Under the pieces are notes generated by a model. It ran no database searches and was not told where the DNA came from. It saw only the letters and a program-made list of their open reading frames with translations. 64,000 nucleotides of DNA from Leptospirales bacterium (GTDB lineage: Bacteria > Spirochaetota > Leptospiria > Leptospirales > Leptonemataceae), in the NCBI GenBank assembly GCA_016788865.1, contig JAEUSB010000081.1:62001-126000 (forward strand), written 5' to 3'. This document shows, piece after piece, positions 8,177-18,095 of the stretch. Numbering within the stretch: the first letter of the stretch is position 1; each line of letters opens with the position of its first letter. The position numbers and the translations under genes were made by a program.

Positions 8177-9412
8177 TCAAGAGTCTCGTTCCGCAGGCTC
8201 TACAAGCAAATACATGGGAAGGGGCTCTTTGCCCTTGGCTTCTATCCGACCGCGCGCCTGGAATTCAAAATGTTGCCTGGTCAACTGATACGTCTCTTCT
8301 GATACATTGATTGCACCGGGTACTCCGGAAGACTCCAATCTGCTCGCAGTATTGACTGTATCGCCCCAAATGTCGTAGGCAAACTTTCGCTTACCAACCA
8401 CACCCGCAATCAGTGGCCCAGAATGCAGACCGATTCTGATATTCCAGTATTCCTTTCCTTCTGCCAGGCGCGCCTGACGCCGATGCCGAATGAACCGCAG
8501 CATGTCGAGAGCAGCTTTGATCGCATCAAGGGCATGTGATTGAGTTGTCTCCGGAATTCCGGCAGCGCACATATAAGAATCACCGATCGTCTTGAGCTTT
8601 TCCAGCCCATGCGTTTCGACAATCCGATCGAACTCACTAAAACATGTATCGAGCTCATTCACAAGTTCACCCGGTGTCCAACGTTCCGCAATTCGGGTAA
8701 AACCTTCAAAGTCCGTGAAGAGAATTGTTGCAGAATCAAATTGAACCGGAAGAGCCGCGCCACGAAGCTTTAATTCCTCAGCAATTTTTTCAGGTAGAAT
8801 ATTCAGCAGGAGGCTATCCGACTTCTTTCGCTCCGATGCAAGGTTGCGCTCTGCCTGCATGCTCGTCATGTAAAGATGGTGCATCAATGAAACACACATC
8901 ACACCGGTTATTATCGAGCTGAAGTAATAGTATCCACGGGCCCCCGTGTCGCGAAACACAAGCGGCACGGCGCTAAAGTGGACAAAAATTCCTACAACGA
9001 GTACCAGCGCAAAAACTGAAAAAGCTGACCTGTAAATGCTGTCTCGCGGAGAAAAGACCAGATACCCACCAAATACGGGCGCCAGCAGAAAGAAATGCGT
9101 ACCGGAAGCCTCACCAAGAGTAAGGGAAAACGTGCAAATATGAGCAGTGCTGTACACCATAAGCAACATTTTCGCTGTCAGGAAACGAGCGCGGCTGTTG
9201 AGCAGCAGCACAATCAGGTACGGAAATGAGGCCAGCGCTTGAGCGATTGCTACGCGATACAATCCAAAATAGAAGGGCGCAAGGGGAATGATGAGACACA
9301 TAACGAAAACGGTGATTCCGGTCTTGTTTACCAGAATGATACGCTTTTGCTCTTCCAGGTCCGGCTCCTGACGGACACCGGCCTGAATCAGTCTCTCAAC
9401 AAACGCCCGCAC
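8177..9412 (-). CDS. Membrane-bound class III adenylate/guanylate cyclase (intact)
   Basis: The 411-residue protein makes cyclic nucleotide from NTP at the inner membrane. About six hydrophobic helices (residues ~30-185) are followed by a short linker with the LLLNILPEKIAEEL signature seen in Leptospira-type cyclases, and then the catalytic domain. Key residues are present: metal-binding D234 in LFTDFEGFT, K272/K274 in EKLKTIGDSYM, D278, and the substrate/transition-state set in FAYDIWGDTVNTASR (344-358) with N354 and R358. The Lys and Asp pattern favours ATP, that is cAMP. The start is a GTG at 9412, 1 bp after the TAA of the acyl-CoA dehydrogenase gene, so translation is probably coupled to it. 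Confidence 0.92.
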   Translation of the reverse strand: MRAFVERLIQAGVRQEPDLEEQKRIILVNKTGITVFVMCLIIPLAPFYFGLYRVAIAQALASFPYLIVLLLNSRARFLTAKMLLMVYSTAHICTFSLTLGEASGTHFFLLAPVFGGYLVFSPRDSIYRSAFSVFALVLVVGIFVHFSAVPLVFRDTGARGYYYFSSIITGVMCVSLMHHLYMTSMQAERNLASERKKSDSLLLNILPEKIAEELKLRGAALPVQFDSATILFTDFEGFTRIAERWTPGELVNELDTCFSEFDRIVETHGLEKLKTIGDSYMCAAGIPETTQSHALDAIKAALDMLRFIRHRRQARLAEGKEYWNIRIGLHSGPLIAGVVGKRKFAYDIWGDTVNTASRLESSGVPGAINVSEETYQLTRQHFEFQARGRIEAKGKEPLPMYLLVEPAERDS

Positions 9413-9413
9413 G

Positions 9414-11153
9414 TTAGTCGCTCATACGGTAGGTATCGGCCAACGCGTAGACACGCGAACAAACACGATCAAAGCGAGCCTGGTTTACTTCTGGTTTTTG
9501 AATCATCTCCATGCAAACCCTGGCCTGCTCCTTTGTAGTTGAGGGTTTTCCATAAAGTGTAAGGGCATGTCTTGAGAAATCGCGGATCATGAAATCGAAA
9601 ATTTCCTCAAGCAACTCCCCGGTGGCTGCCATTTCTGCCTCATCCCGTTTCTGACCAGAAGCCGCCGCCTCTTCCATCCGAGCTCGCTCTAAGACAAGCT
9701 GACCGTATGCAACAAGGGTAAAAATTTCTCCAACGGCGAGCATAAAGTCCAGGTCCCGACTTTGTTCCTTTCCCGGACCGCAATCCTTGAGGAACTTGCG
9801 CAGCGACTCAATCTGACCCTTGAAGATGGTGAGATTGGGAAATGAATACGAATCGTAGGCTTTCTGGAAATCCCCGGGAACGACATTTTCAACGCCTTTG
9901 GTTGTAGCACCCTGGTTGAACAAAAAGGAGTCATTGGCATTGCCGTTCTGTTCCGCAACCTCCGGCAGGATTGCCTTTTCAAACAGGTATTTGTTCATGA
10001 ACTTGATTACAAGGACCATATTGACGTGCGCCGTTCCTTCCAGTTTGGGCAGCATCCGAATGTCGCGCGTGGCCGATTCAAAATACATATCTTTCTCAAA
10101 ACCGCGCGCTGCAATCACGTCCCAGAGAAGATTTATTACTTCCTCTCCCTGCATGGTGACTTTCATTTTTACCATTGGGTTAAACAGCAAATAACGTCTA
10201 TCCGACTCCGAAGCCACTCGCATGTAATCCTTAGCGCGATAGGCAAACATCCGCATTGCTGTCAGACGAGCGTAGGCTTCGACAAAGAGACCCCGAATAT
10301 GGGGAAAGTCTGTTACAAAGGTGCCATAAAGCTTTCGTTTGGAAGCATGATTGATGGCTTCGTAGAACGAATGCGTAGATATTCCAATGGCCGCCAATCC
10401 CAGATTGAATTTTGCAAATGCGACCGTTGCAAGAGAGGCATCCCACGCTGCGCGCCCCCGAAGAAGGATCTCCTTGTCTGTGATTGGATAGTCGTTCAGG
10501 TCAAACTCCGCTACATATTTCTGCGAGCGGACTACGTTCTGAGTACACTTGTAATTGGGGTGGTTGGTTTCAACCGCGAAGAATACGAACTCCTTGGAAC
10601 CCTGTACCTTTCCAAATACCGAAACAAGGGCTGCCTCGTTGCCATTTCCTATGTAATACTTATCACCTCGCGCCACAAACCCATTGCCCTGCGGAATGAG
10701 CATCATATCAGACGCGATCAGATCTGCTCCATGTTCTTTTTCCGACAGACCAAAAGCAAAAATCCCACCGGCCTTCAACAGAGATGCGGTCTTCTTCTTT
10801 AGTTCTTCATTTGGACTCATCCAGATGGGCCCCAAGCCCAGAATGCTCACCTGCCAGGCGTACCAATGCGAAAGTGAGTAGAAGCCGAGCAGTTCGCTGT
10901 AGGCTGTGTTGCGTGCGGAATCCCACCTGCATTTTGCCGGATCACCATACTGAACGGGTGTCAGGAACGTGTAAAAGACATCTCTCTCTTTCAAGAAATT
11001 CAAATAGTCGCGATACCAAACGCACTCGTGATCTTCGTGCTTCATTGCACGCTTCCCTTTTTTTTCAAAGAACTGAACGGTAGCTTTGAATATTTCGCGT
11101 GTGGGCGCGTCAAACTGCGACCAGGCTTCGGCAACGGGATTGAGCAATTTCAT
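9414..11153 (-). CDS. Acyl-CoA dehydrogenase family protein
   Basis: This 579-residue flavoprotein-family enzyme probably oxidises an acyl-CoA thioester at the alpha-beta position. The N-terminal helical domain is followed by FAFGLSEKEHGADL, the FAD/substrate motif of the family. A beta domain with YYIGNGNEAALVSVFGK comes next, and then the C-terminal helical domain with LPKLEGTAHVN. It is longer than typical medium-chain enzymes (~380), with an extra C-terminal region of about 150 residues, as in very-long-chain and some uncharacterised bacterial members. Substrate length cannot be told. No electron-transfer flavoprotein or other beta-oxidation gene is adjacent. It directly precedes, and is probably co-transcribed with, a membrane adenylate cyclase. 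Confidence 0.85.
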   Translation of the reverse strand: MKLLNPVAEAWSQFDAPTREIFKATVQFFEKKGKRAMKHEDHECVWYRDYLNFLKERDVFYTFLTPVQYGDPAKCRWDSARNTAYSELLGFYSLSHWYAWQVSILGLGPIWMSPNEELKKKTASLLKAGGIFAFGLSEKEHGADLIASDMMLIPQGNGFVARGDKYYIGNGNEAALVSVFGKVQGSKEFVFFAVETNHPNYKCTQNVVRSQKYVAEFDLNDYPITDKEILLRGRAAWDASLATVAFAKFNLGLAAIGISTHSFYEAINHASKRKLYGTFVTDFPHIRGLFVEAYARLTAMRMFAYRAKDYMRVASESDRRYLLFNPMVKMKVTMQGEEVINLLWDVIAARGFEKDMYFESATRDIRMLPKLEGTAHVNMVLVIKFMNKYLFEKAILPEVAEQNGNANDSFLFNQGATTKGVENVVPGDFQKAYDSYSFPNLTIFKGQIESLRKFLKDCGPGKEQSRDLDFMLAVGEIFTLVAYGQLVLERARMEEAAASGQKRDEAEMAATGELLEEIFDFMIRDFSRHALTLYGKPSTTKEQARVCMEMIQKPEVNQARFDRVCSRVYALADTYRMSD

Positions 11154-11242
11154 TCGAGCAGGTTCTAAACTGAGTCGAATATTCTCAAGGCAAATTGGCC
11201 TTACAGGATCCGTGTCAGGGATTTATTGTTGGCAGCCGATGA

Positions 11243-13465
11243 TTATCGATTGCCAGGTTTCTTCTTGCGAGCCGAAGGCATTGCTGGCCCCGGCGGAAGG
11301 CCTGTGTGCTGCGTTCTGAAGTTGACTCCCCCGGACGCTGGCCTGGATTTTCTATGCGGTGTTCGATGTCCTTCCGATTCACCCGTCCCCCTGGGTTGCC
11401 AGGCCGGGATCAATTGATGCTTTCCATTTCCGATGAGATCGCCACGCCCCATCTTACGAAGTGCTTCGCGCAGGATGGGCCAGTTATTTGCATCGTGATA
11501 TCGTAAGAAAGCCTTGTGAAGACGACGCACGGTCAACCCGCGCGGAATCGAAACGTTCTCGCTCGTGCGGGTCACTTTTCTAAGTGGATTCTTCCCGGAA
11601 TGGTACATGGCCGTTGCAGTGGCCATTGGTGATGGAAGGAAGGCCTGGACTTGATCTGCGCGAAATCCGTTTGCCTTAAGCCAGAGCGCCAGATCGAGCA
11701 TATCCTGATCCGTGGTTCCGGGATGCGCTGCAATAAAGTACGGAATCAGATACTGTTCCTTTCCAGCTTGCTTTGAATATCTATCAAACAGTTCCTTGAA
11801 TCGATCATACGCGCCAATTCCAGGTTTCATCATCTTTGTGAGCGGGCCTTCCTGAGTGTGCTCCGGGGCAATTTTCAAATAGCCCCCAACATGGTGGGTA
11901 GCGAGTTCCTTAATCCATTCTGGAGATTTAACTGCTATGTCATAGCGTACACCGGAAGCGATTAGAATCTTCTTTATCCCCGGAATTTCGCGAGCTTTGC
12001 GATACAGATTCACAAGTGAACTATGATCCGTTTGCAAATTTGAACAAACATCCGGATAGACGCATGACGGCCTCCTGCATGCGGCTTCAATTTCGCGCGA
12101 TTTGCAGGCCAGGCGATACATGTTTGCGGTGGGACCACCCAGATCGGAGATATATCCGGAAAATGATTTGGAAGTATCACGGATCTTTTCGATCTCGCGA
12201 AGCACGGACTTCTCAGATCGATTCTGAATGATCCGCCCCTCGTGCTCCGTGATAGAGCAGAACGTGCAGCCTCCAAAGCAACCGCGCATGATCGTCACGG
12301 AATGTTGAATCATTTCGAATGCAGGAATTTTCTGATCCCCGTAGGAGGGATGCGGAACGCGCGCGAATGGTAGCTCGTAGATTGCGTCCATTTCTTGCGT
12401 TTGCAATGGAATCGCCGGCGGATTGAGCCACAACTCGCGGTCACCATGTTTCTGCACCAGGGCCCTTGCATTCCCAGGATTTGTTTCAAGATGCAGCACG
12501 CGCGAGGCGTGAGCGTATAAGACGGGATCGTCCTTTACGGCTTCAAATGATGGAAGTCGTATAACGGTATGGGCGCGATCAACTTTTGGAGGATGCTGGT
12601 ACACGGAACCTGATGCTTCCCTGGATTCGTTACCTGGCGACTCAACCTGCACCGGTAGATTTGAGCCACTTGCCTTGTCGGCGGCGGACGCCGAATCCTT
12701 TCCAGGAACATAGAGGTAAGGGTTGGTCTTAGTGGCAGGCTCGCTGCCTGGTTCATCTATAGTTGTCGAGTCAATGACGCTAAAGCCTTCGGGGATGTGA
12801 TTCCGTAGGAATGCCGTGCCACGGATTTCCGTCAGTTGTTCCGGTTTTTCGCCTCGACTCAGGCGGTGCGCAATTTCCACAATCTGTCTTTCGCCGTTTC
12901 CAAAGACTAAAAGATCGGCCTTGGAATCCATAAGCACAGATCTGCGAACCAGATCGGACCAGTAGTCATAGTGGGCTATGCGACGTAGACTCGCTTCAAT
13001 TCCACCAATGATGACAGGAACGTTCTTATAGGCTTCCTGACAGCGCTGCGAATAAACCAGCACGCTGCGATCCGGGCGTTTGCCCGCAACTCCGCCCGGC
13101 GTGTATGCATCGTCCGAACGAATTTTTCTATCTGAGGTGTAGCGATTCACCATTGAATCCATGTTCCCTGCGCTTACGCCAAAGAACAGGTTGGGCTTTC
13201 CGAGCTTCTTGAAATCAGCAGTCGAGGTCCAATCCGGTTGAGAGATAATTCCAACTCTAAAGCCCTGGGCTTCCAGTAAGCGCCCTACGATTGCCATGCC
13301 GAAACTTGCGTGGTCCACGTATGCATCTCCGGTCACGAGGATTATGTCACAGGAATCCCAACCCAGTTCGCCCATTTCTTCCTGGCTCATGGGAAGAAAC
13401 GGCGCCGGGCCAAAGCGATGGGCCCAGAACTTGCGATAGGAGAATAACTCTGCTGGCACCGACAT
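11243..13465 (-). CDS. ygiQ: YgiQ-family radical SAM protein
   Basis: The product (740 residues) is a member of the large YgiQ (UPF0313) family. The N-terminal domain begins with [14 protein letters not shown] and contains [20 protein letters not shown], near-identical to what I recall of E. coli YgiQ. A B12-binding-like fold is followed by the radical SAM cluster motif [15 protein letters not shown]. The C-terminus is basic and low-complexity. The reaction catalysed by the family is not established. The open frame continues to an ATG at 13573, but family members start with the short lead before SYRKFW, which fits the ATG at 13465. The region between residues ~280 and ~330 is less conserved and looks like an insertion. 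Confidence 0.93.
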   Translation of the reverse strand: MSVPAELFSYRKFWAHRFGPAPFLPMSQEEMGELGWDSCDIILVTGDAYVDHASFGMAIVGRLLEAQGFRVGIISQPDWTSTADFKKLGKPNLFFGVSAGNMDSMVNRYTSDRKIRSDDAYTPGGVAGKRPDRSVLVYSQRCQEAYKNVPVIIGGIEASLRRIAHYDYWSDLVRRSVLMDSKADLLVFGNGERQIVEIAHRLSRGEKPEQLTEIRGTAFLRNHIPEGFSVIDSTTIDEPGSEPATKTNPYLYVPGKDSASAADKASGSNLPVQVESPGNESREASGSVYQHPPKVDRAHTVIRLPSFEAVKDDPVLYAHASRVLHLETNPGNARALVQKHGDRELWLNPPAIPLQTQEMDAIYELPFARVPHPSYGDQKIPAFEMIQHSVTIMRGCFGGCTFCSITEHEGRIIQNRSEKSVLREIEKIRDTSKSFSGYISDLGGPTANMYRLACKSREIEAACRRPSCVYPDVCSNLQTDHSSLVNLYRKAREIPGIKKILIASGVRYDIAVKSPEWIKELATHHVGGYLKIAPEHTQEGPLTKMMKPGIGAYDRFKELFDRYSKQAGKEQYLIPYFIAAHPGTTDQDMLDLALWLKANGFRADQVQAFLPSPMATATAMYHSGKNPLRKVTRTSENVSIPRGLTVRRLHKAFLRYHDANNWPILREALRKMGRGDLIGNGKHQLIPAWQPRGTGESEGHRTPHRKSRPASGGVNFRTQHTGLPPGPAMPSARKKKPGNR

Positions 13466-13592
13466 AGACTCATTCCAATATAATTGAAGCTCCTGTCCGG
13501 GCAAGCAAGCTTGGGTTTCAAAATGAGGTGCTGCAAGTTTCCGGCTTCCACGAAGTTTGCCTAATCTGAACATCAGGAATGGTCGAATTAGT

Positions 13593-13952
13593 ATGTATAT
13601 GCGAACTTATTGGCTGGCCCCGTTACTTCTCCTTACCTCGTGCGTTCTGCAAGACGTCAGGCTCCCGGGACCAATTGCCTCCGACGCCCAATACCAGTTC
13701 ACCACCGAAGATTTCAAGATTGTGGGAACAGTGGAGGCGGAAGGAGAAATCAAAACTGTACTTGGTGTGGCGCAATGGGGTGGAAACGGTTACAGCGAGC
13801 TATACGAAAAAACAAAGAAGCTCGGTGGTGACGAAATAATGAACTATGTTTTTGAGATCCAGAGCTACAGTATCCTGACCTTCGTTTACAACAAAGCCAC
13901 CTGGAAAGCAAGAGGTACTGCAATCCAGTACAGTTCACGGGCAAGAAAGTAG
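13593..13952 (+). CDS. Small lipoprotein, TRL-like family
   Basis: From the ATG at 13593 (or 13599) the product is about 119 residues with a hydrophobic segment [10 protein letters not shown], a clean lipobox. The body has [11 protein letters not shown], a Tyr/Lys-rich helix, and [11 protein letters not shown] followed by a strand-rich end. This resembles small TRL-like lipoproteins common in Leptospira, whose function is unknown. GGDEI here is not a diguanylate cyclase signature; the protein is far too short. The coding frame is open from 13557 but only the later starts give a signal peptide. It is transcribed away from the ygiQ gene. Confidence 0.62.
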   Translation: MYMRTYWLAPLLLLTSCVLQDVRLPGPIASDAQYQFTTEDFKIVGTVEAEGEIKTVLGVAQWGGNGYSELYEKTKKLGGDEIMNYVFEIQSYSILTFVYNKATWKARGTAIQYSSRARK

Positions 13953-13976
13953 ACCGGAAGCGGTGTCCTTGCGAAG

Positions 13977-14025
13977 AGAGCGCATCTTGTTGTCCATTTT
14001 GCGAGACAAGCTCGCAGTGCGCTCT
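13977..14025. terminator. Long imperfect hairpin between convergent genes
   Basis: AGAGCGCA (13977-13984) pairs with TGCGCTCT (14018-14025), and an inner CTTGT/ACAAG arm pairs inside it. It lies between the plus-strand lipoprotein and the minus-strand 270-residue gene and touches the stop codon of the latter. There is no clear U-run, so a shared terminator is only likely, not shown. Confidence 0.4.
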
Positions 14026-14812
14026 AGAGAAACTTTTGAAAATTCGCGGGTAGCCTCTTCTTGCTAACCAGCCTGGCAATCGCACGATAGCCGGCGATTG
14101 TCTCGTCCTGGTCAGATTTGAAAGCTGCACCGGCTAGATCATTCATTTGTGCCTGGAATTCTGAGCCCGCCAGGAGCAACATATAGACCAGGGCATTGTG
14201 AAACTTTCTGTCCGGGCTTTCACATTCCGGAAACGTCTCAAGCGTCTGACTCGCTCGCTTTGTGAGAATCTTTTCCTTCGCAAGCACTGCGATTACCTTC
14301 TCCTTGAACTGAGCGGTGGATTTGAACTTTGCCACGGCCAACGGAACGCGCATGGCTGTTCGCATATCCTTTAGCTTGTCGGGGGCCGACGGATAGGCGC
14401 GGGCTGCCTGAATGGCATCGTTCTTGTCCGCGATCGCGAAAACATAAAAGACTTCGAGGGCGCTTAAATGCACGGTCTCGTCAGGGCGCGGCTTGATTGA
14501 CAGAGCTTTTGGAAAAGCCTTCGCCAGCGCCGGCAGGAGGGAATCATCAACAGACGTTAACTGCTGAATAATCCCGCGCGCACGGAGAATCTCAAAAAAG
14601 ACGGCCTCCGAAATGTTGGGGGCCGCCCCTACGAGTTTGGACAACTGTTTGATGCCCAGATCAACGAGTCCGACCTGGGCCATTTCCCTTACATCGCCGT
14701 CATTCGGCGATTTGCGCAACTCGTCTTTAACGAACGATTCCAGCGTCTTTCTAGGCACCTTGCGGGTCCATTCAGCAGCCAGGCGTTGAAATATGTCCTC
14801 TGTACGGACCAT
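14024..14812 (-). CDS. Unknown helical protein, last gene of the CheX-like operon
   Basis: I do not recognise this 262-residue protein (270 if the ATG at 14836 is used). It is soluble, without signal or membrane segments, and almost wholly helical. Alternating hydrophobic repeats between residues ~40 and ~200 suggest an alpha-alpha superhelix, perhaps HEAT-like. The C-terminus is basic (RLVSKKRLPANFQKFL). It follows the CheX-like gene by 64 bp on the same strand and is probably expressed with it and the membrane GAF protein. A signalling scaffold role is a guess from context only. Codon use and composition resemble the neighbours, so there is no sign of recent transfer. Confidence 0.65.
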   Translation of the reverse strand: MVRTEDIFQRLAAEWTRKVPRKTLESFVKDELRKSPNDGDVREMAQVGLVDLGIKQLSKLVGAAPNISEAVFFEILRARGIIQQLTSVDDSLLPALAKAFPKALSIKPRPDETVHLSALEVFYVFAIADKNDAIQAARAYPSAPDKLKDMRTAMRVPLAVAKFKSTAQFKEKVIAVLAKEKILTKRASQTLETFPECESPDRKFHNALVYMLLLAGSEFQAQMNDLAGAAFKSDQDETIAGYRAIARLVSKKRLPANFQKFL

Positions 14813-14876
14813 ATTCCAATGTCGACCCGAGGACACCCCGAATGCAGGGGACCGGACCTTTTACTCTTCAGAAAAC

Positions 14877-15377
14877 CTAGAATTTCTTGAGGACCAGGAC
14901 CAGGGTGGCCCGCCCAAGGTAGAGCTTGAGCCGGCGATCGCGGAGGAAGAAGATCAGTATGTACTCGCGATATTGCTTTAGATCGATAGGGACAATCTTG
15001 TGATTGAAGTTCTCCGGGGGCTCCAGTTCCAGCTCATACCCGCCGTCCCGAAGTTCGTTTAGGATCACGGAGGCAATTTGATTTGAAAACTCCAACAGGA
15101 CGGAATCTGCCATCCCCTTTTGACCCGGATCGATCTGGAATCGATCCGCGATCCGGGGTAAGAGCTTCATCTTAGTATAACCGTCCATGCAGAGGTAGAT
15201 TGTTCCTTGAATCTGGCCATTAAACCCGATTGCGGAACAACTTTCGAAACAAAGCCCCTCATTCCGCGAGGGTCCGTATGCCTCTTTTTCCGCGCTAACG
15301 TAGAGGGAGGCCTTCATATGCTCCGAGAACGAACGCGCCAGCGTGAGCACGATCTTCTCATCTAATAGCGGATCCAT
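14877..15377 (-). CDS. CheX-like (CheC/CheX phosphatase fold) protein
   Basis: The 166-residue protein has the CheX pattern. A strand pair GFNGQIQGTIYLCMD (about 72-86) is followed by helices, then the ExxN motif as LLEFSNQIASVILNEL near 114-129. In CheX the Glu and Asn act in dephosphorylating CheY-P. The C-terminal ~45 residues (from about 122 on) are basic and differ from typical CheX. Its ATG overlaps the TGA of the upstream membrane GAF gene (TGATG), so the two are translationally coupled. No chemotaxis genes are near, so the partner response regulator is unknown. It might act on a non-chemotaxis regulator. Confidence 0.75.
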   Translation of the reverse strand: MDPLLDEKIVLTLARSFSEHMKASLYVSAEKEAYGPSRNEGLCFESCSAIGFNGQIQGTIYLCMDGYTKMKLLPRIADRFQIDPGQKGMADSVLLEFSNQIASVILNELRDGGYELELEPPENFNHKIVPIDLKQYREYILIFFLRDRRLKLYLGRATLVLVLKKF

Positions 15378-16567
15378 CAGGCAGCCCGGGCGGTGAGAAT
15401 TCTGTAGTGATTTGGGCCTGCACGTCGAGCGTCTTCAAGGGCAGCGTAGGCGCGGCGCAGTACACGCTCTGGCTGTTCCCCGCCGGAACAGGTAGCAATG
15501 CCGGCTATCACCGTGTGCCGCTCTTTTACAAGTTGTCTGAACTCCTGATCAAGCGTCGCTTCAGTCTTGATTGGACCCAAAAGAAATACAAGCCCATTGT
15601 CATGGTAAACCCGGTCACCGAATCGTTCCGCCTGGATTGAGGGCGCGATCTCTATAGCGCTTAACGCGAATGCCGCCGTGCCCTGTGCGCAGAGCAAGCC
15701 GAGATCTTCGCGGAGCTGAATTCCATCGTTCATCAATGGTCGGTTGTGTAGATGTCTGATGTGATGATAAAGAATAACGGCGAACTGCTGCGTCTCATTG
15801 AAGATTGCATGAAGGGCCTCCCGGTTGAAAAGCGAGGAAGACTCGTTCTTGATCAGCAGGTAGCCTGCCAGCTCAGTGGGGGACTGCAATGGAAACGCCA
15901 CCTGATGCGCGTCCTCGTCGAGAACAACTCGATTCGACTGGAGTTTTTCAAGCGCCGATTCCCCGATATTTCCCGCAGTAAATTCAGCCACAGACCGGCC
16001 CGAGACAAAAATGCTCCCCGACAAATGAATGCGGGGATTGTAACGATTCATGTCGTCGCGCAAAAAGATAGAGATAGAGTCGGCATGTGTCTTGCCGGAA
16101 ATCCTTTGCGCGAAACGCTTCAGTAGATCTTCGAGATTTGCCGGAAAGTCCATGGCTTCGCGCAACTCCGCGGAAACAGGCCGATTAAAGAATCCAGGGT
16201 TCAGTCGCTGCGCATCTTCGTATGAAATCGAACGCAAGTCAAGCGCGGCCTGCCCTGAAGGCATTGCTTTAATTTCCGGAATGGATTCCGAACCTGTGTC
16301 ACCTGCATTTGAATGGAAAGCGTTTTCAAATTCGCGGTCAGCAACAATCGATTCGTCTCCCTTTGCTTGAAATCGATCGATTACATACCACATGACCACG
16401 AGCGCGGCTCCGCAAATCAGAAGAAGAATGGCAAGCATTGCAAACCAATCCACCTTTATGCCAGTGATGTTGAGGATCGGTGAATCGCGGTATTCAAAAG
16501 CCAGGCGACCCACTGCCTCACCCAGCTGACCGGGGACGGCACGAATCTTTTCAAAAAAGGAAGGCAT
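15377..16567 (-). CDS. Membrane-anchored GAF protein with degenerate GGDEF-like C-terminus
   Basis: From the ATG at 16567 the product is ~396 residues (405 from 16594). One membrane helix (about residues 50-72 of the longer form) leads to a Gly/Ser/Asp-rich linker. A GAF-like domain (~150-290) follows, with FLRDDMNRYNPRIHL and LLIKNESSSLFNREAL. The last ~100 residues read like the end of a GGDEF domain: GDRVYHDNGLVFLLG takes the place of the RxGGDEF signature, and RAYAALEDARRAGPNHYRI takes the place of ADxALYxAKxxGRNR. The catalytic Gly-Gly-Asp/Glu-Glu-Phe is lost and the domain is shortened, so it should not make c-di-GMP. It is translationally coupled to the CheX-like gene. I infer a sensor role. 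Confidence 0.65.
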   Translation of the reverse strand: MPSFFEKIRAVPGQLGEAVGRLAFEYRDSPILNITGIKVDWFAMLAILLLICGAALVVMWYVIDRFQAKGDESIVADREFENAFHSNAGDTGSESIPEIKAMPSGQAALDLRSISYEDAQRLNPGFFNRPVSAELREAMDFPANLEDLLKRFAQRISGKTHADSISIFLRDDMNRYNPRIHLSGSIFVSGRSVAEFTAGNIGESALEKLQSNRVVLDEDAHQVAFPLQSPTELAGYLLIKNESSSLFNREALHAIFNETQQFAVILYHHIRHLHNRPLMNDGIQLREDLGLLCAQGTAAFALSAIEIAPSIQAERFGDRVYHDNGLVFLLGPIKTEATLDQEFRQLVKERHTVIAGIATCSGGEQPERVLRRAYAALEDARRAGPNHYRILTARAA

Positions 16568-16649
16568 CCCTTCTATTTTCGGTGAAAATCGCAATTAGTT
16601 TTAGCGTTCCAGGCCAAACTGGCGCCGGACCACGGGATTTCGCCAATTT

Positions 16650-18095
16650 TCAGGGGCTCCATCCGCCACCCAGCGCCTTGTAGAGGGCAATTAAATCGAT
16701 CATCAGGTCCCGCTCACTGGCAGCGAGATTGGTCTCCGCGGAGTACAACCCGGTTTGGGCCGAACCCAGACTCAGAAAGTCAACCTTGCCAGCCAGGTAC
16801 AACTTGTTGGCAAGCATGACAGCCCGCTGATTCTTCTCAACAGCAATCTCGAGGAATCGTCGATGCTCCTTCTCGTTCGCATAGGCAACCAACGCTGTTT
16901 CCACCTCCGCAAAGGCAACGAGTAGAGTCTTCTCGTACGCAACAAGAGCCTGATCCTGAACGGCTTGCGTGGCCTCAACATTCCACCGAATCCTTGCAAT
17001 GTCGAATAACGGCATACTAATTGACGGACCAAACGACCAGAACATGCTTTGCGGATGGCCAATTCGCCTGTACTCTGAGCTCGCGTATCCGGCAGTACCG
17101 GTAAGCGCGAACTTCGGGAAATAGTCACCTTTTGCCACACCGATCCGAGCCGTAGCGGCATGAACTTGCGCTTCGCTACGTCGGATATCAGGTCTGCGCT
17201 TTAGCAAATCCGAGGGCAAGCCGACTGGAACTTCAGGAGGAAGAGTTTCTGTGCCCGGGCCGGTCGCAAGCGAATCCACCAGTGCTCCAGACTCTTTACC
17301 TATCAATAGCCTGAGGCTATTCGACGCGTTGGCAAGCGCCGATTCTATTCCAGGAATTTGTGATTGGGTAGATGCAATCTGTGCTTCCGCGTTTGAGATA
17401 TCGAGCCCGTTCACATAGCCCGCCTTGTATCGCTTATCAATGATCTCCGCAGTCTTCTTTTGGGTTTCGAGATTGCGCCGGGCTATCTCAAGCTGCTTCT
17501 GGAATCCTCGGTAATTTGCATATGCTGTGGCAATGTCTGCGACAAGGGTCACCTGCACTCCTCGAGCATCTTCAATGCTGGCGTCAAGTTCAGCGTCCGA
17601 TGCCTCGACCGTTCTCCGCACGCGGCCCCAAATATCCAATTCCCAGGCTGTTTCAAGACCTGCCTTGAACTGATTGGTTGCCGTTTTGACCGAACCGCTT
17701 ACCGCGGTTGCCGCAGGAGAATGACTTCTTGTGTAGGACCCATTGGCCTCAAGAGTTGGCCACAGGCCGGTGACCACAACGCCCCGACTGGCCCGGGCTT
17801 CACGTATCCTTGCAAACGCAAGGCGCATGTCCGGACTGGATTTCAAACCCATTTCAATCATGGACGAAAGTAGCGGATCCTTGAACTCCTTCCACCAGGT
17901 CGAAATGTCCGTACTACTGTTCGAGACACCGGATTGTTCACCAGCCCTCCAGGTCGAAGGCAACTCCGGCCGTGACGGGTTGTAATCAGGACCAACGGCG
18001 CACGCCAGGACGGATGCCAGAACCGCGCATCCTGAACAGCGTGTAAAGATCTGACCCTTGGGACCAAAGAAGATTACGTCAATTAGCCTACTCAT
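16650..18095 (-). CDS. TolC-like outer-membrane efflux lipoprotein (NodT type)
   Basis: The protein forms the outer-membrane channel of a tripartite efflux pump. From the ATG at 18095 it is 481 residues with a lipobox-like VLACAVGPDY lead. NodT-type TolC lipoproteins typically show exactly this CxVGPDY start. It has the two-fold OEP repeat, with WELDIWGRVRR and RRPDIRRSEAQ at the expected places. The start is chosen at 18095 because it gives a signal peptide and overlaps the macB stop by 8 bp. The longer open frame to 18242 would run inside macB and has no such signal. It is the third gene of the macA-macB-tolC operon. Confidence 0.88.
   Translation of the reverse strand: MSRLIDVIFFGPKGQIFTRCSGCAVLASVLACAVGPDYNPSRPELPSTWRAGEQSGVSNSSTDISTWWKEFKDPLLSSMIEMGLKSSPDMRLAFARIREARASRGVVVTGLWPTLEANGSYTRSHSPAATAVSGSVKTATNQFKAGLETAWELDIWGRVRRTVEASDAELDASIEDARGVQVTLVADIATAYANYRGFQKQLEIARRNLETQKKTAEIIDKRYKAGYVNGLDISNAEAQIASTQSQIPGIESALANASNSLRLLIGKESGALVDSLATGPGTETLPPEVPVGLPSDLLKRRPDIRRSEAQVHAATARIGVAKGDYFPKFALTGTAGYASSEYRRIGHPQSMFWSFGPSISMPLFDIARIRWNVEATQAVQDQALVAYEKTLLVAFAEVETALVAYANEKEHRRFLEIAVEKNQRAVMLANKLYLAGKVDFLSLGSAQTGLYSAETNLAASERDLMIDLIALYKALGGGWSP

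Noticed and set aside
10026..10802. Open frame of 258 codons opposite the acyl-CoA dehydrogenase
   Set aside because: Antisense to a clear enzyme gene, Cys/Arg-rich with no motif, no ribosome site.
13593..13952. GGDEF domain in the small lipoprotein (GGDEI motif)
   Set aside because: The protein is only about 120 residues with a lipobox; a GGDEF domain needs about 160 residues and other conserved blocks.
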